A stretch of 64,000 nt of DNA from Mixta mediterraneensis (GTDB lineage: Bacteria > Pseudomonadota > Gammaproteobacteria > Enterobacterales > Enterobacteriaceae), in assembly GCF_014946725.1 (NCBI RefSeq), contig NZ_JACFXY010000004.1:248001-312000 (forward strand), in the 5' to 3' direction. The notes under the pieces were generated by a model. The model was not told where the DNA came from and made no database searches. It worked only from the letters and a program-made list of their open reading frames with translations. Of the stretch, positions 42,569 to 51,749 are shown piece after piece. Each line of letters opens with the position of its first letter. Positions within the stretch are counted from its first letter, which is position 1. Both the position numbers and the translations under genes were made by a program.

Positions 42569-43474
42569 ATGCCAGTCTCAAACATCTGTGTTATCGGTTT
42601 AGGTTCAATGGGGATGGGCGCGGCGCAATCTTGTATCCGTGCGGGTCTGAATACCTGGGGCGTGGATCTTAATCCTGCCGCGCTGGACCTTCTGCGTCAG
42701 GCGGGCGCGCGTGATGCGCAGACTTCAGCAGACCGCTTTGTCGATCAGCTCGACGCGGTGCTGTTGCTGGTGGTGAATGCAAAGCAGGTCAATGCGATTT
42801 TATTCGGTGAAAATGGCCTGGCGGCAAAACTGAAGCCCGGCACGGTGGTGATGATCTCTTCTACTATCTCTGCACAGGACGCGCAACAGTTTGAGCAAAA
42901 ACTGGCTGAGCATCAGCTATTAATGCTGGATGCGCCAGTATTAGGCGGCGCGGTCAAGGCCGCTACGGGCGATATGACCGTGATGGCATCAGGCAGTGAA
43001 GAAGCCTTTACCAAACTGCAACCCGTACTGGATGCGGTGGCGGCGAAAGTCTATCGTGTTGGGGCCGAAATCGGTCTGGGCTCTACCGTCAAAATTATCC
43101 ACCAGCTATTAGCGGGCGTACATATCGCGGTGGGCGCAGAAGCGATGGCGCTGGCGGCGCGTGCGGGCATTCCGCTCGACACCATGTATGACGTGGTTAC
43201 CCATGCCGCAGGCAATTCCTGGATGTTTGAAAACCGCATGCGTCACGTGGTCGAGGGTGATTACAGCCCTAAATCTGCCGTCGATATTTTTGTTAAAGAC
43301 CTGAATCTGGTCGCCGACACCGCCAAAACGTTGCATTTCCCGCTGCCGCTGGCGTCTACTGCGCTCAATATGTTTACCGAAGCCAGCAATGCCGGTTATG
43401 GCCGCGAAGATGACAGCGCGGTGATCAAAATTTTCAGCGGCATCACGCTGCCGCAAGGTGGGGAGAAAGCCTGA
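42569..43474 (+). CDS. ygbJ: L-threonate dehydrogenase, YgbJ/LtnD-like
   Basis: This 301-residue beta-hydroxyacid dehydrogenase oxidises L-threonate to 2-oxo-tetronate with NAD. It has the Rossmann start IGLGSMGMGA (residues 9-18), the LDAPVLGGAVKAATG substrate loop near residue 125 and the catalytic Lys in STVKIIHQLL near residue 172. A GAGGGG site precedes the ATG. It is the first gene of a five-gene operon and overlaps ygbK (TGATG). Confidence 0.9.
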   Translation: MPVSNICVIGLGSMGMGAAQSCIRAGLNTWGVDLNPAALDLLRQAGARDAQTSADRFVDQLDAVLLLVVNAKQVNAILFGENGLAAKLKPGTVVMISSTISAQDAQQFEQKLAEHQLLMLDAPVLGGAVKAATGDMTVMASGSEEAFTKLQPVLDAVAAKVYRVGAEIGLGSTVKIIHQLLAGVHIAVGAEAMALAARAGIPLDTMYDVVTHAAGNSWMFENRMRHVVEGDYSPKSAVDIFVKDLNLVADTAKTLHFPLPLASTALNMFTEASNAGYGREDDSAVIKIFSGITLPQGGEKA

Positions 43475-44739
43475 TGCGACTGGGAGTCATTGCCGACGAT
43501 TTTACCGGTGCGACCGACATCGCCAGTTTTTTGGTGCAAAACGGTCTCTCCACCATTCAGTTTAATGGCGTGCCGCATAACAGCGACGCGCTGGACGCGC
43601 AGGCAATCGTCATCAGCCTGAAATCGCGTTCCTGTCCGGTTGAGCAGGCGATTGAGCAGTCGCTGGCGGCGCTGAGCTGGTTACCACAGCAGGGCTGCGA
43701 GCGCTTCTATTTTAAATATTGTTCGACCTTCGACAGCACCGAGCGGGGCAATATCGGACCAGTCACCGATGCACTGCTGGCGGCGCTTGGCGAAATGCAA
43801 ACGGTGATCTGTCCGGCACTGCCGGTGAACGGCCGCACCGTTTATCAGGGGCATCTGTTTGTCGGCGAGCAACTGCTGTCAGATTCCGGTATGCGCCATC
43901 ATCCGGTAACGCCGATGACTGACAGCAACCTGCTGCGGTTGATGGAGCGCCAGGCCAAAGGCAAAGCGGGATTAATTGCCTCACAGGTGGTTGAGCAGGG
44001 CGTGGACGCGGTACGTTGTAAGCTTGACGAACTGCGTGAGCAGGGCATTCACTACGTCGCAATCGATACCCTGAACGAACAGCACCTGCTGACGCAGGGT
44101 GAAGCGCTGCGTGACATGCGTCTGGTCACCGGCGGTTCCGGGCTGGCGATCGGTCTGGCGCGGCAATGGGCACAGGACGATGCCGATCACCGCAGCGCCG
44201 AACAGGCCGGTCGTCCCCAGGGAACGCGCGCCATAGTTATCTCTGGTTCCTGCTCGCAAATGACCAATCGCCAGGTCAGCGCCTATCGACAGCAGGCACC
44301 AGCGCAGGAAGTGCAGGTCGAACGGTGTCTCGACGATGTCGAAAGTTATGCCCTGCAGCTTTGCGACTGGGTTGATGCCAACAGCCATCAGGCGCTGGCT
44401 CCGCTGCTGTTCGCCACGGCCGATGCGCAAAATTTGCAGGCAATCCAGCAGCAGTACGGCGCGCAGCGCAGCAGCGAGGCAGTGGAAAATCTGTTTGCCG
44501 CCGTGACGCGTGAGCTGAAAAAACGCGGCTGGCAGCGCTTTATCGTGGCTGGCGGCGAAACGTCGGGTGTGGTAGCGCAGAGCCTTGGCGTCACGGCATT
44601 TCACATCGGCCCGACCATCTCCCCTGGCGTACCCTGGGTGCGCGATATTCGGCAGCCGCTGTCGCTGGCGCTGAAATCCGGCAATTTTGGTGATGAGCAC
44701 TTTTTCCGCCGCGCCCAAACGGAGTTTTCCCATGCCTGA
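43474..44739 (+). CDS. ygbK: 3-oxo-tetronate kinase, YgbK/OtnK-like
   Basis: This 421-residue four-carbon acid sugar kinase of the DUF1537 family phosphorylates 3-oxo-tetronate on the 4-hydroxyl. The N-terminal GVIADDFTGATD (residues 4-15) and C-terminal VAGGETSGVV and GPTISPGVPWV segments are diagnostic. The length equals E. coli YgbK. It overlaps the next gene by 8 bases. Confidence 0.9.
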   Translation: MRLGVIADDFTGATDIASFLVQNGLSTIQFNGVPHNSDALDAQAIVISLKSRSCPVEQAIEQSLAALSWLPQQGCERFYFKYCSTFDSTERGNIGPVTDALLAALGEMQTVICPALPVNGRTVYQGHLFVGEQLLSDSGMRHHPVTPMTDSNLLRLMERQAKGKAGLIASQVVEQGVDAVRCKLDELREQGIHYVAIDTLNEQHLLTQGEALRDMRLVTGGSGLAIGLARQWAQDDADHRSAEQAGRPQGTRAIVISGSCSQMTNRQVSAYRQQAPAQEVQVERCLDDVESYALQLCDWVDANSHQALAPLLFATADAQNLQAIQQQYGAQRSSEAVENLFAAVTRELKKRGWQRFIVAGGETSGVVAQSLGVTAFHIGPTISPGVPWVRDIRQPLSLALKSGNFGDEHFFRRAQTEFSHA

Positions 44740-45376
44740 ACAATATTCTCTTAACGAACAGCAGGCCCGCGCCGAGATGGTACAGCTCGGTGCTTCCTTC
44801 TTTCAGCGCGGTTACGCCACTGGCTCAGCCGGCAATTTGTCGATGCTGCTGGAAGATGGCAATCTGCTGGCCACGCCGACCGGTTCCTGCCTGGGCGAGC
44901 TGGATGGCGAGCGCCTGTCGAAAGTCACGCCAGAAGGCGAGTGGCTATCCGGCGATAAACCGTCGAAAGAGATCGCCTTTCATCGGGCGCTCTATCTGAA
45001 TAATCCTGACTGCAAAGCGGTGGTACATCTGCACAGCCATTACCTGACCGCGCTTTCATGTCTGCAAGGGCTGGACACGCAAAACTGTATCCGTCCGTTT
45101 ACCCCTTACGTGGTCATGCGTGTGGGTGACGTGCCGGTAGTGCCTTATTATAAGCCGGGCGATCAGCGGCTGGCTGAGGATCTGGCGCGGCTGGCATCGC
45201 GCTATCGCGCTTTCCTGCTGGCTAATCACGGCCCGGTGGTAGTGGGAAAATCGCTGCGTGAAGCGGCGGACAATACCGAAGAGCTGGAAGAGACCGCACG
45301 GCTGATGTTTACGCTGGGCGACCGCGCCATTCGTTATCTGACGGATGACGAAGTGGTGGAATTAAGGAGTCGATAA
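44732..45376 (+). CDS. ygbL: 3-oxo-tetronate 4-phosphate decarboxylase, YgbL/OtnC-like
   Basis: This 214-residue class II aldolase-fold enzyme decarboxylates 3-oxo-tetronate 4-phosphate to dihydroxyacetone phosphate. TGSAGNLSM, the metal-binding [10 protein letters not shown] (near residue 95) and [10 protein letters not shown] are characteristic. The ATG at 44732 is chosen over an in-frame GTG-type start at 44687 deep in ygbK. It overlaps ygbM by one base (TAATG). Confidence 0.9.
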   Translation: MPEQYSLNEQQARAEMVQLGASFFQRGYATGSAGNLSMLLEDGNLLATPTGSCLGELDGERLSKVTPEGEWLSGDKPSKEIAFHRALYLNNPDCKAVVHLHSHYLTALSCLQGLDTQNCIRPFTPYVVMRVGDVPVVPYYKPGDQRLAEDLARLASRYRAFLLANHGPVVVGKSLREAADNTEELEETARLMFTLGDRAIRYLTDDEVVELRSR

Positions 45377-46161
45377 TGCCGAAGTTTGCAGCCAACTTAT
45401 CTACGCAGTTTAACGAGGTGCCATTTCTGGAGCGCTTTGCCGCTGCCGCGCAGGCCGGTTTTGAGGCGGTGGAATTTCTGTTTCCTTATGACTATCCTGC
45501 AGCGCAGCTGAAGCAGTTACTGGATGAGAATCATCTCAGGCTGGTACTGTTCAACACGGCGGCCGGTAACGTGGCGGCGGGTGAGTGGGGCGTATCGGCC
45601 ATTCCCGGTCGTGAAGCCGATGCACATGCCGATATTGATCGCGCGCTGACCTATGCGCTGGCACTGAACTGTCCGCAGGTCCATATTATGGCGGCGACCG
45701 TGCCAGAGGGAGCCGATCGTCAGTCGTATGTCGATACGTTTGTCAACAATATGCGTTACGCCTCGGAGCGCTTTGCGCCGCACGGCATCACGCTACTGAT
45801 TGAAGCGCTGAACCCGAAAACCAAGCCGAATTACCTCTATTCCAGCCAGTATCAAACCTTAGAAATGGTTGAGCGGATTGCTCGTCCTAATGTTGCTACT
45901 CAGCTTGACCTGTTTCATGCGCAGCTGGTGGATGGCAATCTCAGCCACCTGATTCGCCAGTATGCCGGGCGCTATCGCCATGTGCAGATCGCCTCCGCGC
46001 CGGACCGGCATGAACCGGATGAGGGGGAAATCAACTATCCGTGGCTGTTCACGTTGCTGGACGATGTCGGCTATGACGGCTGGATCGGCTGCGAATATAT
46101 CCCCCGTGGCAACACGGTCAATGGCCTCGGCTGGTTCGCGCCCTGGGCAAAGAAATCCTGA
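45376..46161 (+). CDS. ygbM: 2-oxo-tetronate isomerase, YgbM/OtnI-like
   Basis: This 261-residue TIM-barrel isomerase of the hydroxypyruvate isomerase family converts 2-oxo- to 3-oxo-tetronate. [13 protein letters not shown] (metal Glu, near residue 140), QLDLFHAQL and GEINYPWLF match the family. It completes the intracellular pathway from threonate to dihydroxyacetone phosphate. Confidence 0.88.
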   Translation: MPKFAANLSTQFNEVPFLERFAAAAQAGFEAVEFLFPYDYPAAQLKQLLDENHLRLVLFNTAAGNVAAGEWGVSAIPGREADAHADIDRALTYALALNCPQVHIMAATVPEGADRQSYVDTFVNNMRYASERFAPHGITLLIEALNPKTKPNYLYSSQYQTLEMVERIARPNVATQLDLFHAQLVDGNLSHLIRQYAGRYRHVQIASAPDRHEPDEGEINYPWLFTLLDDVGYDGWIGCEYIPRGNTVNGLGWFAPWAKKS

Positions 46162-46177
46162 AATAACCCATGAAATA

Positions 46178-46201
46178 ACACCGGCGTTTCGGCGCCGGTG
46201 T
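46178..46201 (+). repeat. Intercistronic hairpin between ygbM and ygbN
   Basis: Perfect 9-bp GC-rich arms (46178-46186 and 46193-46201) around TTTCGG lie after the ygbM stop. No T-run follows; it may stabilise the upstream mRNA or reduce permease expression. Confidence 0.6.
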
Positions 46202-46287
46202 GGCTCTGGTCGTCCTTTTGACGTACCGGCACCAGGCTGTGCTGTACCCCCTTAATCCCAAAAAGATAATTATTACCGAGGCTTACC

Positions 46288-47643
46288 ATGTCTACCGCAT
46301 TGCTGTTAGCTATTGCGTCCGCCAGCATCGTGATCTTACTGCTGCTGGTTATCAAAGCGAAAGTTCACCCCTTTGTTGCGCTGCTCATTGTCAGCCTGCT
46401 GGTGGCGGTTGCTACCGGCATTCCGGCTGAAAAAATCATGGAGACGATTATCAGCGGTATGGGCGGTCTGCTCGGCCATATCACCATTATCATCGTGCTG
46501 GGGGCGATGCTTGGCGCGATCATTGAAGCGTCGGGCGGCGCGGAGTCGCTGGCGCAGCGCTTCAGTAAAACCCTCGGCCTGAAGCGCACCGTAGCCGCGT
46601 TGACGATGGCGGCGTTTATCCTGGGTATTCCGGTATTTTTTGAGGTCGGCTTTATTATCGTTATCCCGCTGATCTACGGCTTTACCAAGGTGGCTCGGGT
46701 ATCGCCGCTGAAGTTTGGTCTGCCCATGGCTGGCGTGATGCTGACGGTTCATGCGGCGCTGCCGACCCATCCGGGCGCGGCTGCGGCGGCAGGGATCCTG
46801 CATACCGATATGGGCTGGTTGATGATGCTCGGCATCGCGATTTCGATTCCAGTCGGTATCGTCGGCTATTATGCGGCGAAAGTGATGAACCGTCGTCATT
46901 ATCATCTGTCGGTCGAGGTGCTGGAACAGTTGCAGATGGCGAAGCCGGAAGGCAGCGAGAAAAAGCACGAAGTGGCTCCGCCAGGCGCGCTGACCATTAG
47001 CGGGTTGATTGTGGTGCCGATCGCGTTAATCGTACTGGGCACTTTATCGCACACCTTGCTGTCCGAAGAGAGTGTGCTGCGTAAAGTGATGATGGTGATT
47101 GGTACGCCGCCGATTGCGCTGCTGATTGCGTTAGGTTTAGCGGCCTGGCTGCTGGGTGTACGTCGCGGCTGGAGCAAAGACAAACTGGAAGATCTGACTG
47201 GCCGGGCGATTCCAACTTCAGCGAGCGTGATTCTGGTCGCTGGTGCAGGTGGCGCATTCGGCAAAGTGCTGGTGGCGTCAGGGGTGGATAAAGCGCTGGC
47301 GGTGACGCTGGAAACGCTCCATCTGCCGCTGGTACCGGCGGCGTTTATTTTGTCGCTGGCGCTGCGTGCTTCACAGGGTTCCGCCACCGTAGCGATCCTG
47401 ACCACCAGCGGCCTGCTGTTGCAGGCAGTGGCTGGGGTGAGCGATATGCAGCGCGTGCTGGTGACGCTGGCAGCGTGCTTCGGCGGGTTAGGGCTGTCGC
47501 ATGTCAATGATGCGGGCTTCTGGGTGGTAACGCGCTATCTCGGCCTGTCGGTAGCAGATGGTTTGAAAACCTGGACGGTGCTGACCACATTGATGGGCCT
47601 GAGCGGCTTCGCCTTGACCTGGCTGCTCTGGGCGCTGGTGTAA
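46288..47643 (+). CDS. ygbN: Gnt-family permease, YgbN-like
   Basis: This 451-residue protein has twelve or more membrane segments and the gluconate:H+ symporter (GntP) family pattern, including GFTKVARVSPLKFGLP and a C-terminal GGLGLSHVNDAGFWVVTR block. As the last gene of the tetronate operon it probably imports threonate or erythronate. Substrate is inferred from context. Confidence 0.88.
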   Translation: MSTALLLAIASASIVILLLLVIKAKVHPFVALLIVSLLVAVATGIPAEKIMETIISGMGGLLGHITIIIVLGAMLGAIIEASGGAESLAQRFSKTLGLKRTVAALTMAAFILGIPVFFEVGFIIVIPLIYGFTKVARVSPLKFGLPMAGVMLTVHAALPTHPGAAAAAGILHTDMGWLMMLGIAISIPVGIVGYYAAKVMNRRHYHLSVEVLEQLQMAKPEGSEKKHEVAPPGALTISGLIVVPIALIVLGTLSHTLLSEESVLRKVMMVIGTPPIALLIALGLAAWLLGVRRGWSKDKLEDLTGRAIPTSASVILVAGAGGAFGKVLVASGVDKALAVTLETLHLPLVPAAFILSLALRASQGSATVAILTTSGLLLQAVAGVSDMQRVLVTLAACFGGLGLSHVNDAGFWVVTRYLGLSVADGLKTWTVLTTLMGLSGFALTWLLWALV

Positions 47644-47649
47644 TCTCTG

Positions 47650-47669
47650 GGGGCGGAAAATACCGCCCC
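47650..47669. terminator. Hairpin between convergent ygbN and sbcB
   Basis: Seven-bp arms GGGGCGG/CCGCCCC (47650-47656 and 47663-47669) around AAAATA lie between two converging genes and may terminate both. Confidence 0.6.
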
Positions 47670-47678
47670 TGACTTTCG

Positions 47679-49097
47679 CTATGAAACCAGTTCCTGGGCA
47701 TACAAATACAGCGCTTTTAGCTGCCCAAGCTTCTCCTGATCCGCCTCATGCAAACTCGCCAGTGACTCCAGCTCCAGCAAAAACGCCTGCACTTTCTCGG
47801 CATTTAACACTTCACGACGATGTTGCAGCCAGCGCTGTTGCTCGGCGTCATCCAGCGTGCCGGGGAAATTGCGGGCGCGGTAACGGAACAGCAGTTTCGC
47901 TACGCGGGGGCTTTCAAAGGTTAAATCCAGCGCAGGCAAGTTCTGCGGCGCGGTCTGACGGATAATCGTCATACCCGCCCGATCGGCATCGCTAAAGAAA
48001 CCGTCATATAACTGCGCATCAACATCATCTGATGGAGTAAACGGCTCGGCTTCAGCAAAAAGGGTTACCGCTTTTTCACGCACATCCGGCTGTTGACGCA
48101 GTAGCGCCAGATTATCCAGACAGCGCTGACGATCAATGCCTAACCGCTCGGCATCTTCCGGGCGCAGGGTATTGGCTGGGGCCAGAACCGGACATTTATT
48201 AATATGCACCAGCTTGATGGGCACTGAGGCCAGCTCGCCCAGTTCGCTTTTACGCGTATATAAACGTTCACGTAGCGTATCGGCATCCAGCGTCAGCAGT
48301 GGAGTCATATCGCCCGCCAGATCCACGACAATCAGCGCGTTGCGATTCTCCGGATGCCAGGCGAGCGGCACAATCCAGCTGGTATTACCCCGTGCGGCGC
48401 CAAACATGCCGGAAACATGTACTAACGGTTTCATTTGCGGGATGTCGATCAGCGTCATCAGTTTATTTTTGTTGCGATGCGTAAACAAAAATGCAAACAG
48501 TTTCGGCTGCTTCTCTTTTACCAGCTTTGCCATGGCCAGCGTGGCGTAGACGTCAGACATCGCATCGTGGGCGTTCTGATGCTCCACGCCGTTAGCTTTG
48601 GTCAAATGTTCCAGGCGGAAGCTGGGAAAGCCGTCATCGTTTTCTGGCCAGTGGATGCCGTCCGGGCGCAGCGCATAGCAGGCACGCATTAGATCCAGCA
48701 AATCCCAGCGAGAATTGCCGTTTTGCCAGCTCCAGCCGTAGGGATCATAAAAATTGCGATAAAAAATATTGCGCGTCACTTCGTCGTCGAAGCGCACGTT
48801 GTTGTAGCCCACAACACAGGTTTGCGGCTCGGTAAACAGCGCGTGGATGCGTTCGGCAAACGCCACTTCGCTGACGCCTCGCGCCATGGCGATTTGCGGC
48901 GTGATGCCGGTAATCATCACCGCTTCCGGCTGAGGCAGATAATCATCCGGTGGACGGCAGTAAAACACCTGCGGCTCGCCAACTGGATTGAATTCGTTGT
49001 CGGTGCGCAAGCCAGCGAACTGCGCCGGACGATCCAGCGAAGGACTGGTGCCAAACGTTTCATAATCGTGAAACAAAAAAGTTAAATCCGAAGGCAC
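47679..49097 (-). CDS. sbcB: Exodeoxyribonuclease I
   Basis: This 472-residue DEDD-family exonuclease degrades single-stranded DNA 3' to 5' in repair and recombination. The first catalytic motif HDYETFG (residues 9-15) and the NNVRFDDEVTRN and NAHDAMSDVYAT segments carry the acidic active-site residues. Length and sequence match E. coli ExoI. It is divergent from dacD, as in E. coli. Confidence 0.95.
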   Translation of the reverse strand: MPSDLTFLFHDYETFGTSPSLDRPAQFAGLRTDNEFNPVGEPQVFYCRPPDDYLPQPEAVMITGITPQIAMARGVSEVAFAERIHALFTEPQTCVVGYNNVRFDDEVTRNIFYRNFYDPYGWSWQNGNSRWDLLDLMRACYALRPDGIHWPENDDGFPSFRLEHLTKANGVEHQNAHDAMSDVYATLAMAKLVKEKQPKLFAFLFTHRNKNKLMTLIDIPQMKPLVHVSGMFGAARGNTSWIVPLAWHPENRNALIVVDLAGDMTPLLTLDADTLRERLYTRKSELGELASVPIKLVHINKCPVLAPANTLRPEDAERLGIDRQRCLDNLALLRQQPDVREKAVTLFAEAEPFTPSDDVDAQLYDGFFSDADRAGMTIIRQTAPQNLPALDLTFESPRVAKLLFRYRARNFPGTLDDAEQQRWLQHRREVLNAEKVQAFLLELESLASLHEADQEKLGQLKALYLYAQELVS

Positions 49098-49295
49098 AGC
49101 GTTTTCCTTTACGGGAAAAAATCAGCGCTCAGGATAGTCTGCCGGGCGCGTCAGCACAACCGCGCCGGTACAGGTTGCGAAGCAGACTGCACCGATCATA
49201 CTTTTTTTCAATTTAGACAAACCTTCTCGACGCTTTTGCCGTAAAACGTGCGGCTGTTTCTGTTTCGTTTACCTGTTTGCGCAACTAAGGATGAA

Positions 49296-50462
49296 GTGTT
49301 GAAAAGGCGTCTGCTGATTACTGTAACTGCAACTATTTTTTGGGCATCGCTGGCGCAAGCCGAAGATATGCCTTTTCCCCTGACGCCACCGGCCATTGAC
49401 GCCGCTTCCTGGGTATTGATGGATGCCACCACCGGCCAGGTGCTGACGGCCGGAAATCCTGATGAACGCCGTAATCCAGCCAGCCTGACTAAACTGATGA
49501 CGGGCTACGTGGTCGATCGCGCTATCGATCAGAAAAAAATTACCCGCGACGATATGATAACTGTAGGTAAAGATGCCTGGGCGGCGGGTAATCCGGTATT
49601 CAAAGGCTCATCGCTGATGTTCCTCAAGCCTGGCGACAAGCTAAGCGTGCGCGATCTGAGCCGTGGTGTGATCATTGATTCCGGTAATGACGCCTGTGTC
49701 GCGCTGGCAGATTACGTGGCGGGCAGCGAAGCCGGTTTCGTTAAACTGATGAATCAGTATGTTGAAAAACTGGGCTTACAGAATACGCATTTTGAAACGG
49801 TACATGGTCTGGATGCGCCAGGTCAGTTCTCCAGTGCGCTGGATATGGCGAAACTTTCCCGGGCGATTATTGATGGCGAACCAGATTTTTACGCCATGTA
49901 TAGCGAGAAAACGCTGACCTGGAATGGCATCACGCAGAACAACCGCAACGGTTTGCTATGGGATAACAATCTGCATGTTGATGGTCTGAAAACCGGCCAT
50001 ACCGAAACCGCCGGTTTTAACATCATCGCTTCCAATGTGGTGGGAAAACATCGCCTGATTGCGGTAATTATGGGCGGCAAAAGCGCGAAAGGGCGTGAAG
50101 AGCAGGCGCGCAAGTTGCTAATCTGGGGACAAAATACCTTTGATACCGTTCAACTGTTCCATGCCGGTAAAAAGATTGGCACTGAGAATGTCTGGTACGG
50201 TAATCCACACCAGGTTGATGTCGGCACCGTCAACGATATTTACCTGGCGCTGCCGCGCAGTGAAATTCAGAACGTGAAGGCCAGGTACGTTATTAATCGC
50301 AAAGAACTCGACGCGCCGCTGAAAGCGAATGAAACCATCGGTGAAATTCAGGTCATGGACAAAGACAAGCAGCTGGCAAGTTATCCGCTGGTAACGCTGA
50401 AAGCTGTTGATGAAGCGGGCATTGTTACGCGCATAGAAGATTATCTGAAGCAAAAGCTCTGA
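49296..50462 (+). CDS. dacD: D-alanyl-D-alanine carboxypeptidase DacD (PBP6b)
   Basis: This 388-residue enzyme trims pentapeptide side chains of peptidoglycan in the periplasm. It has a signal peptide (cleavage after SLAQA), SLTK (catalytic Ser and Lys, near residue 63), SGN and KTG motifs, and a C-terminal amphipathic anchor. There is no in-frame ATG at a sensible place; GTG at 49296 or TTG at 49299 follows an AAGGA. GTG is chosen because it aligns with the E. coli start. Confidence 0.92.
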   Translation: MLKRRLLITVTATIFWASLAQAEDMPFPLTPPAIDAASWVLMDATTGQVLTAGNPDERRNPASLTKLMTGYVVDRAIDQKKITRDDMITVGKDAWAAGNPVFKGSSLMFLKPGDKLSVRDLSRGVIIDSGNDACVALADYVAGSEAGFVKLMNQYVEKLGLQNTHFETVHGLDAPGQFSSALDMAKLSRAIIDGEPDFYAMYSEKTLTWNGITQNNRNGLLWDNNLHVDGLKTGHTETAGFNIIASNVVGKHRLIAVIMGGKSAKGREEQARKLLIWGQNTFDTVQLFHAGKKIGTENVWYGNPHQVDVGTVNDIYLALPRSEIQNVKARYVINRKELDAPLKANETIGEIQVMDKDKQLASYPLVTLKAVDEAGIVTRIEDYLKQKL

Positions 50463-50495
50463 TTCGCGCTTGTGGTATCGCGTAAAAAGCCGCCG

Positions 50496-50521
50496 AAAAA
50501 AGGGCAGCCTGTTGGCTGCCC
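50496..50521. terminator. Bidirectional terminator between dacD and the dehydrogenase operon
   Basis: Eight-bp arms GGGCAGCC/GGCTGCCC (50502-50509 and 50514-50521) with a TGTT loop. On the minus strand a run of six T follows, so it mainly ends the cytochrome subunit transcript. Confidence 0.85.
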
Positions 50522-50531
50522 TGTTCGCGTT

Positions 50532-51749
50532 TTATTGCAGATCATCCTTCATCTTTTTTATCTCTCCGGCATCGACCGGAGCGGCAGCATTGCCCCAGCT
50601 GTTACGGATATAGGTAATCACCGCAGCAATATTCTCATCGCTTAACGTACCCGCAAATGCAGGCATCGCAGGCGCGGTGGGATGTGCATCGGTATCGACA
50701 CCGCGGCTTCCCGCCAGCACGACGCGCATCAGCGAGGTGGCATCAGGCTGGTTGAGCAACGGATTGTTTGCCAGCTGCGGGAAGATATTCTTCTCACCGC
50801 GTCCGCCAGGGCTGTGGCAGGCTGAACATTTGGCTTCATAAATAGTGGCCCCCATTTTCATGCGCGCATCACTCGCCGCTAGCGGCTCCGGTTTTTTCCC
50901 GGCTTTTTTATCGCCATCCTTAAGGTAAACTGCGACTGCGTTGAGATCGTCTTCACGCCAGTGCTGCGTCGAGTGACGTACCGCGTCTGCCATTGGCCCA
51001 GAAGCGATGTCATAACGGTTCACGCCGGTACGCAAGTAGCTCACAATATCCTGCTGTGTCCATTTGCCTAAACCGGTATGTTCGCTGGCGCTGAGGTCAG
51101 GCGCATACCAGCCTTCGACCACTTCACCGCCAAGAAAATGGCTGCTCTTATCGCCGCCCAGCAGATTTTTTGGCGTATGACAGGTGCCACAGTGTCCCAG
51201 ACCTTCCACCAAATACGCACCGCGATTCCATTCGGCAGATTTATTGGGGTTGGCCTTAAATTCGCCCTTATCGAAGTTGATCCAGTTCCAGAACAGTAAG
51301 CTGGCGCGGATATTGAACGGGAAAGGCAGTTGGTTAGTCTCAACGGGGTGATGGATCGGCTGTAGCGTTTGCATCCACGCCCATAAGTCTTGCAGATCTT
51401 TTTCCGACATTTGGGTGTAAGCGGTATAGGGCATCGCCCCGTATAAACGCTTGCCATTATGCCCAACACCTTCATTCATGGCGCGACGAAAATCATCGTA
51501 GCTCCAGTTACCGATACCGGTTTCACGGTCTGGCGTAATGTTAGCGCCTGCCAGCGTACCGAACGGCGTTTGCAGCCTGACACCTCCGGCGAAAGGCTGT
51601 TTTTCATCGCTGGTGTGACACGCGGTACAATCCCCAAGCGTGGCGATGTACTGGCCCCGGGCAATCTGATCGTATTCCGGCTGGGCCTGACTGCTCAGGC
51701 TTAACGTCATGAGCACGGCAGCCGCAGAGAAAAGCGATAATGTTTTCAT
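50532..51749 (-). CDS. Cytochrome c subunit of a membrane FAD-dependent sugar-acid dehydrogenase
   Basis: This 405-residue protein has a Sec signal peptide (about residues 1-22) and three CxxCH heme-binding motifs: CTACH (41-45), CGTCH (about 187) and CSACH (about 308). It passes electrons from the flavoprotein subunit to ubiquinone at the periplasmic face of the inner membrane. It overlaps the flavoprotein gene by four bases. The triheme layout matches gluconate 2-dehydrogenase and related enzymes; substrate cannot be fixed from this subunit. Confidence 0.9.
   Translation of the reverse strand: MKTLSLFSAAAVLMTLSLSSQAQPEYDQIARGQYIATLGDCTACHTSDEKQPFAGGVRLQTPFGTLAGANITPDRETGIGNWSYDDFRRAMNEGVGHNGKRLYGAMPYTAYTQMSEKDLQDLWAWMQTLQPIHHPVETNQLPFPFNIRASLLFWNWINFDKGEFKANPNKSAEWNRGAYLVEGLGHCGTCHTPKNLLGGDKSSHFLGGEVVEGWYAPDLSASEHTGLGKWTQQDIVSYLRTGVNRYDIASGPMADAVRHSTQHWREDDLNAVAVYLKDGDKKAGKKPEPLAASDARMKMGATIYEAKCSACHSPGGRGEKNIFPQLANNPLLNQPDATSLMRVVLAGSRGVDTDAHPTAPAMPAFAGTLSDENIAAVITYIRNSWGNAAAPVDAGEIKKMKDDLQ

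Noticed and set aside
46178..46201. Rho-independent terminator between ygbM and ygbN
   Set aside because: There is a strong hairpin but no T-run, and ygbN belongs to the same pathway, so it is listed as an intercistronic hairpin.
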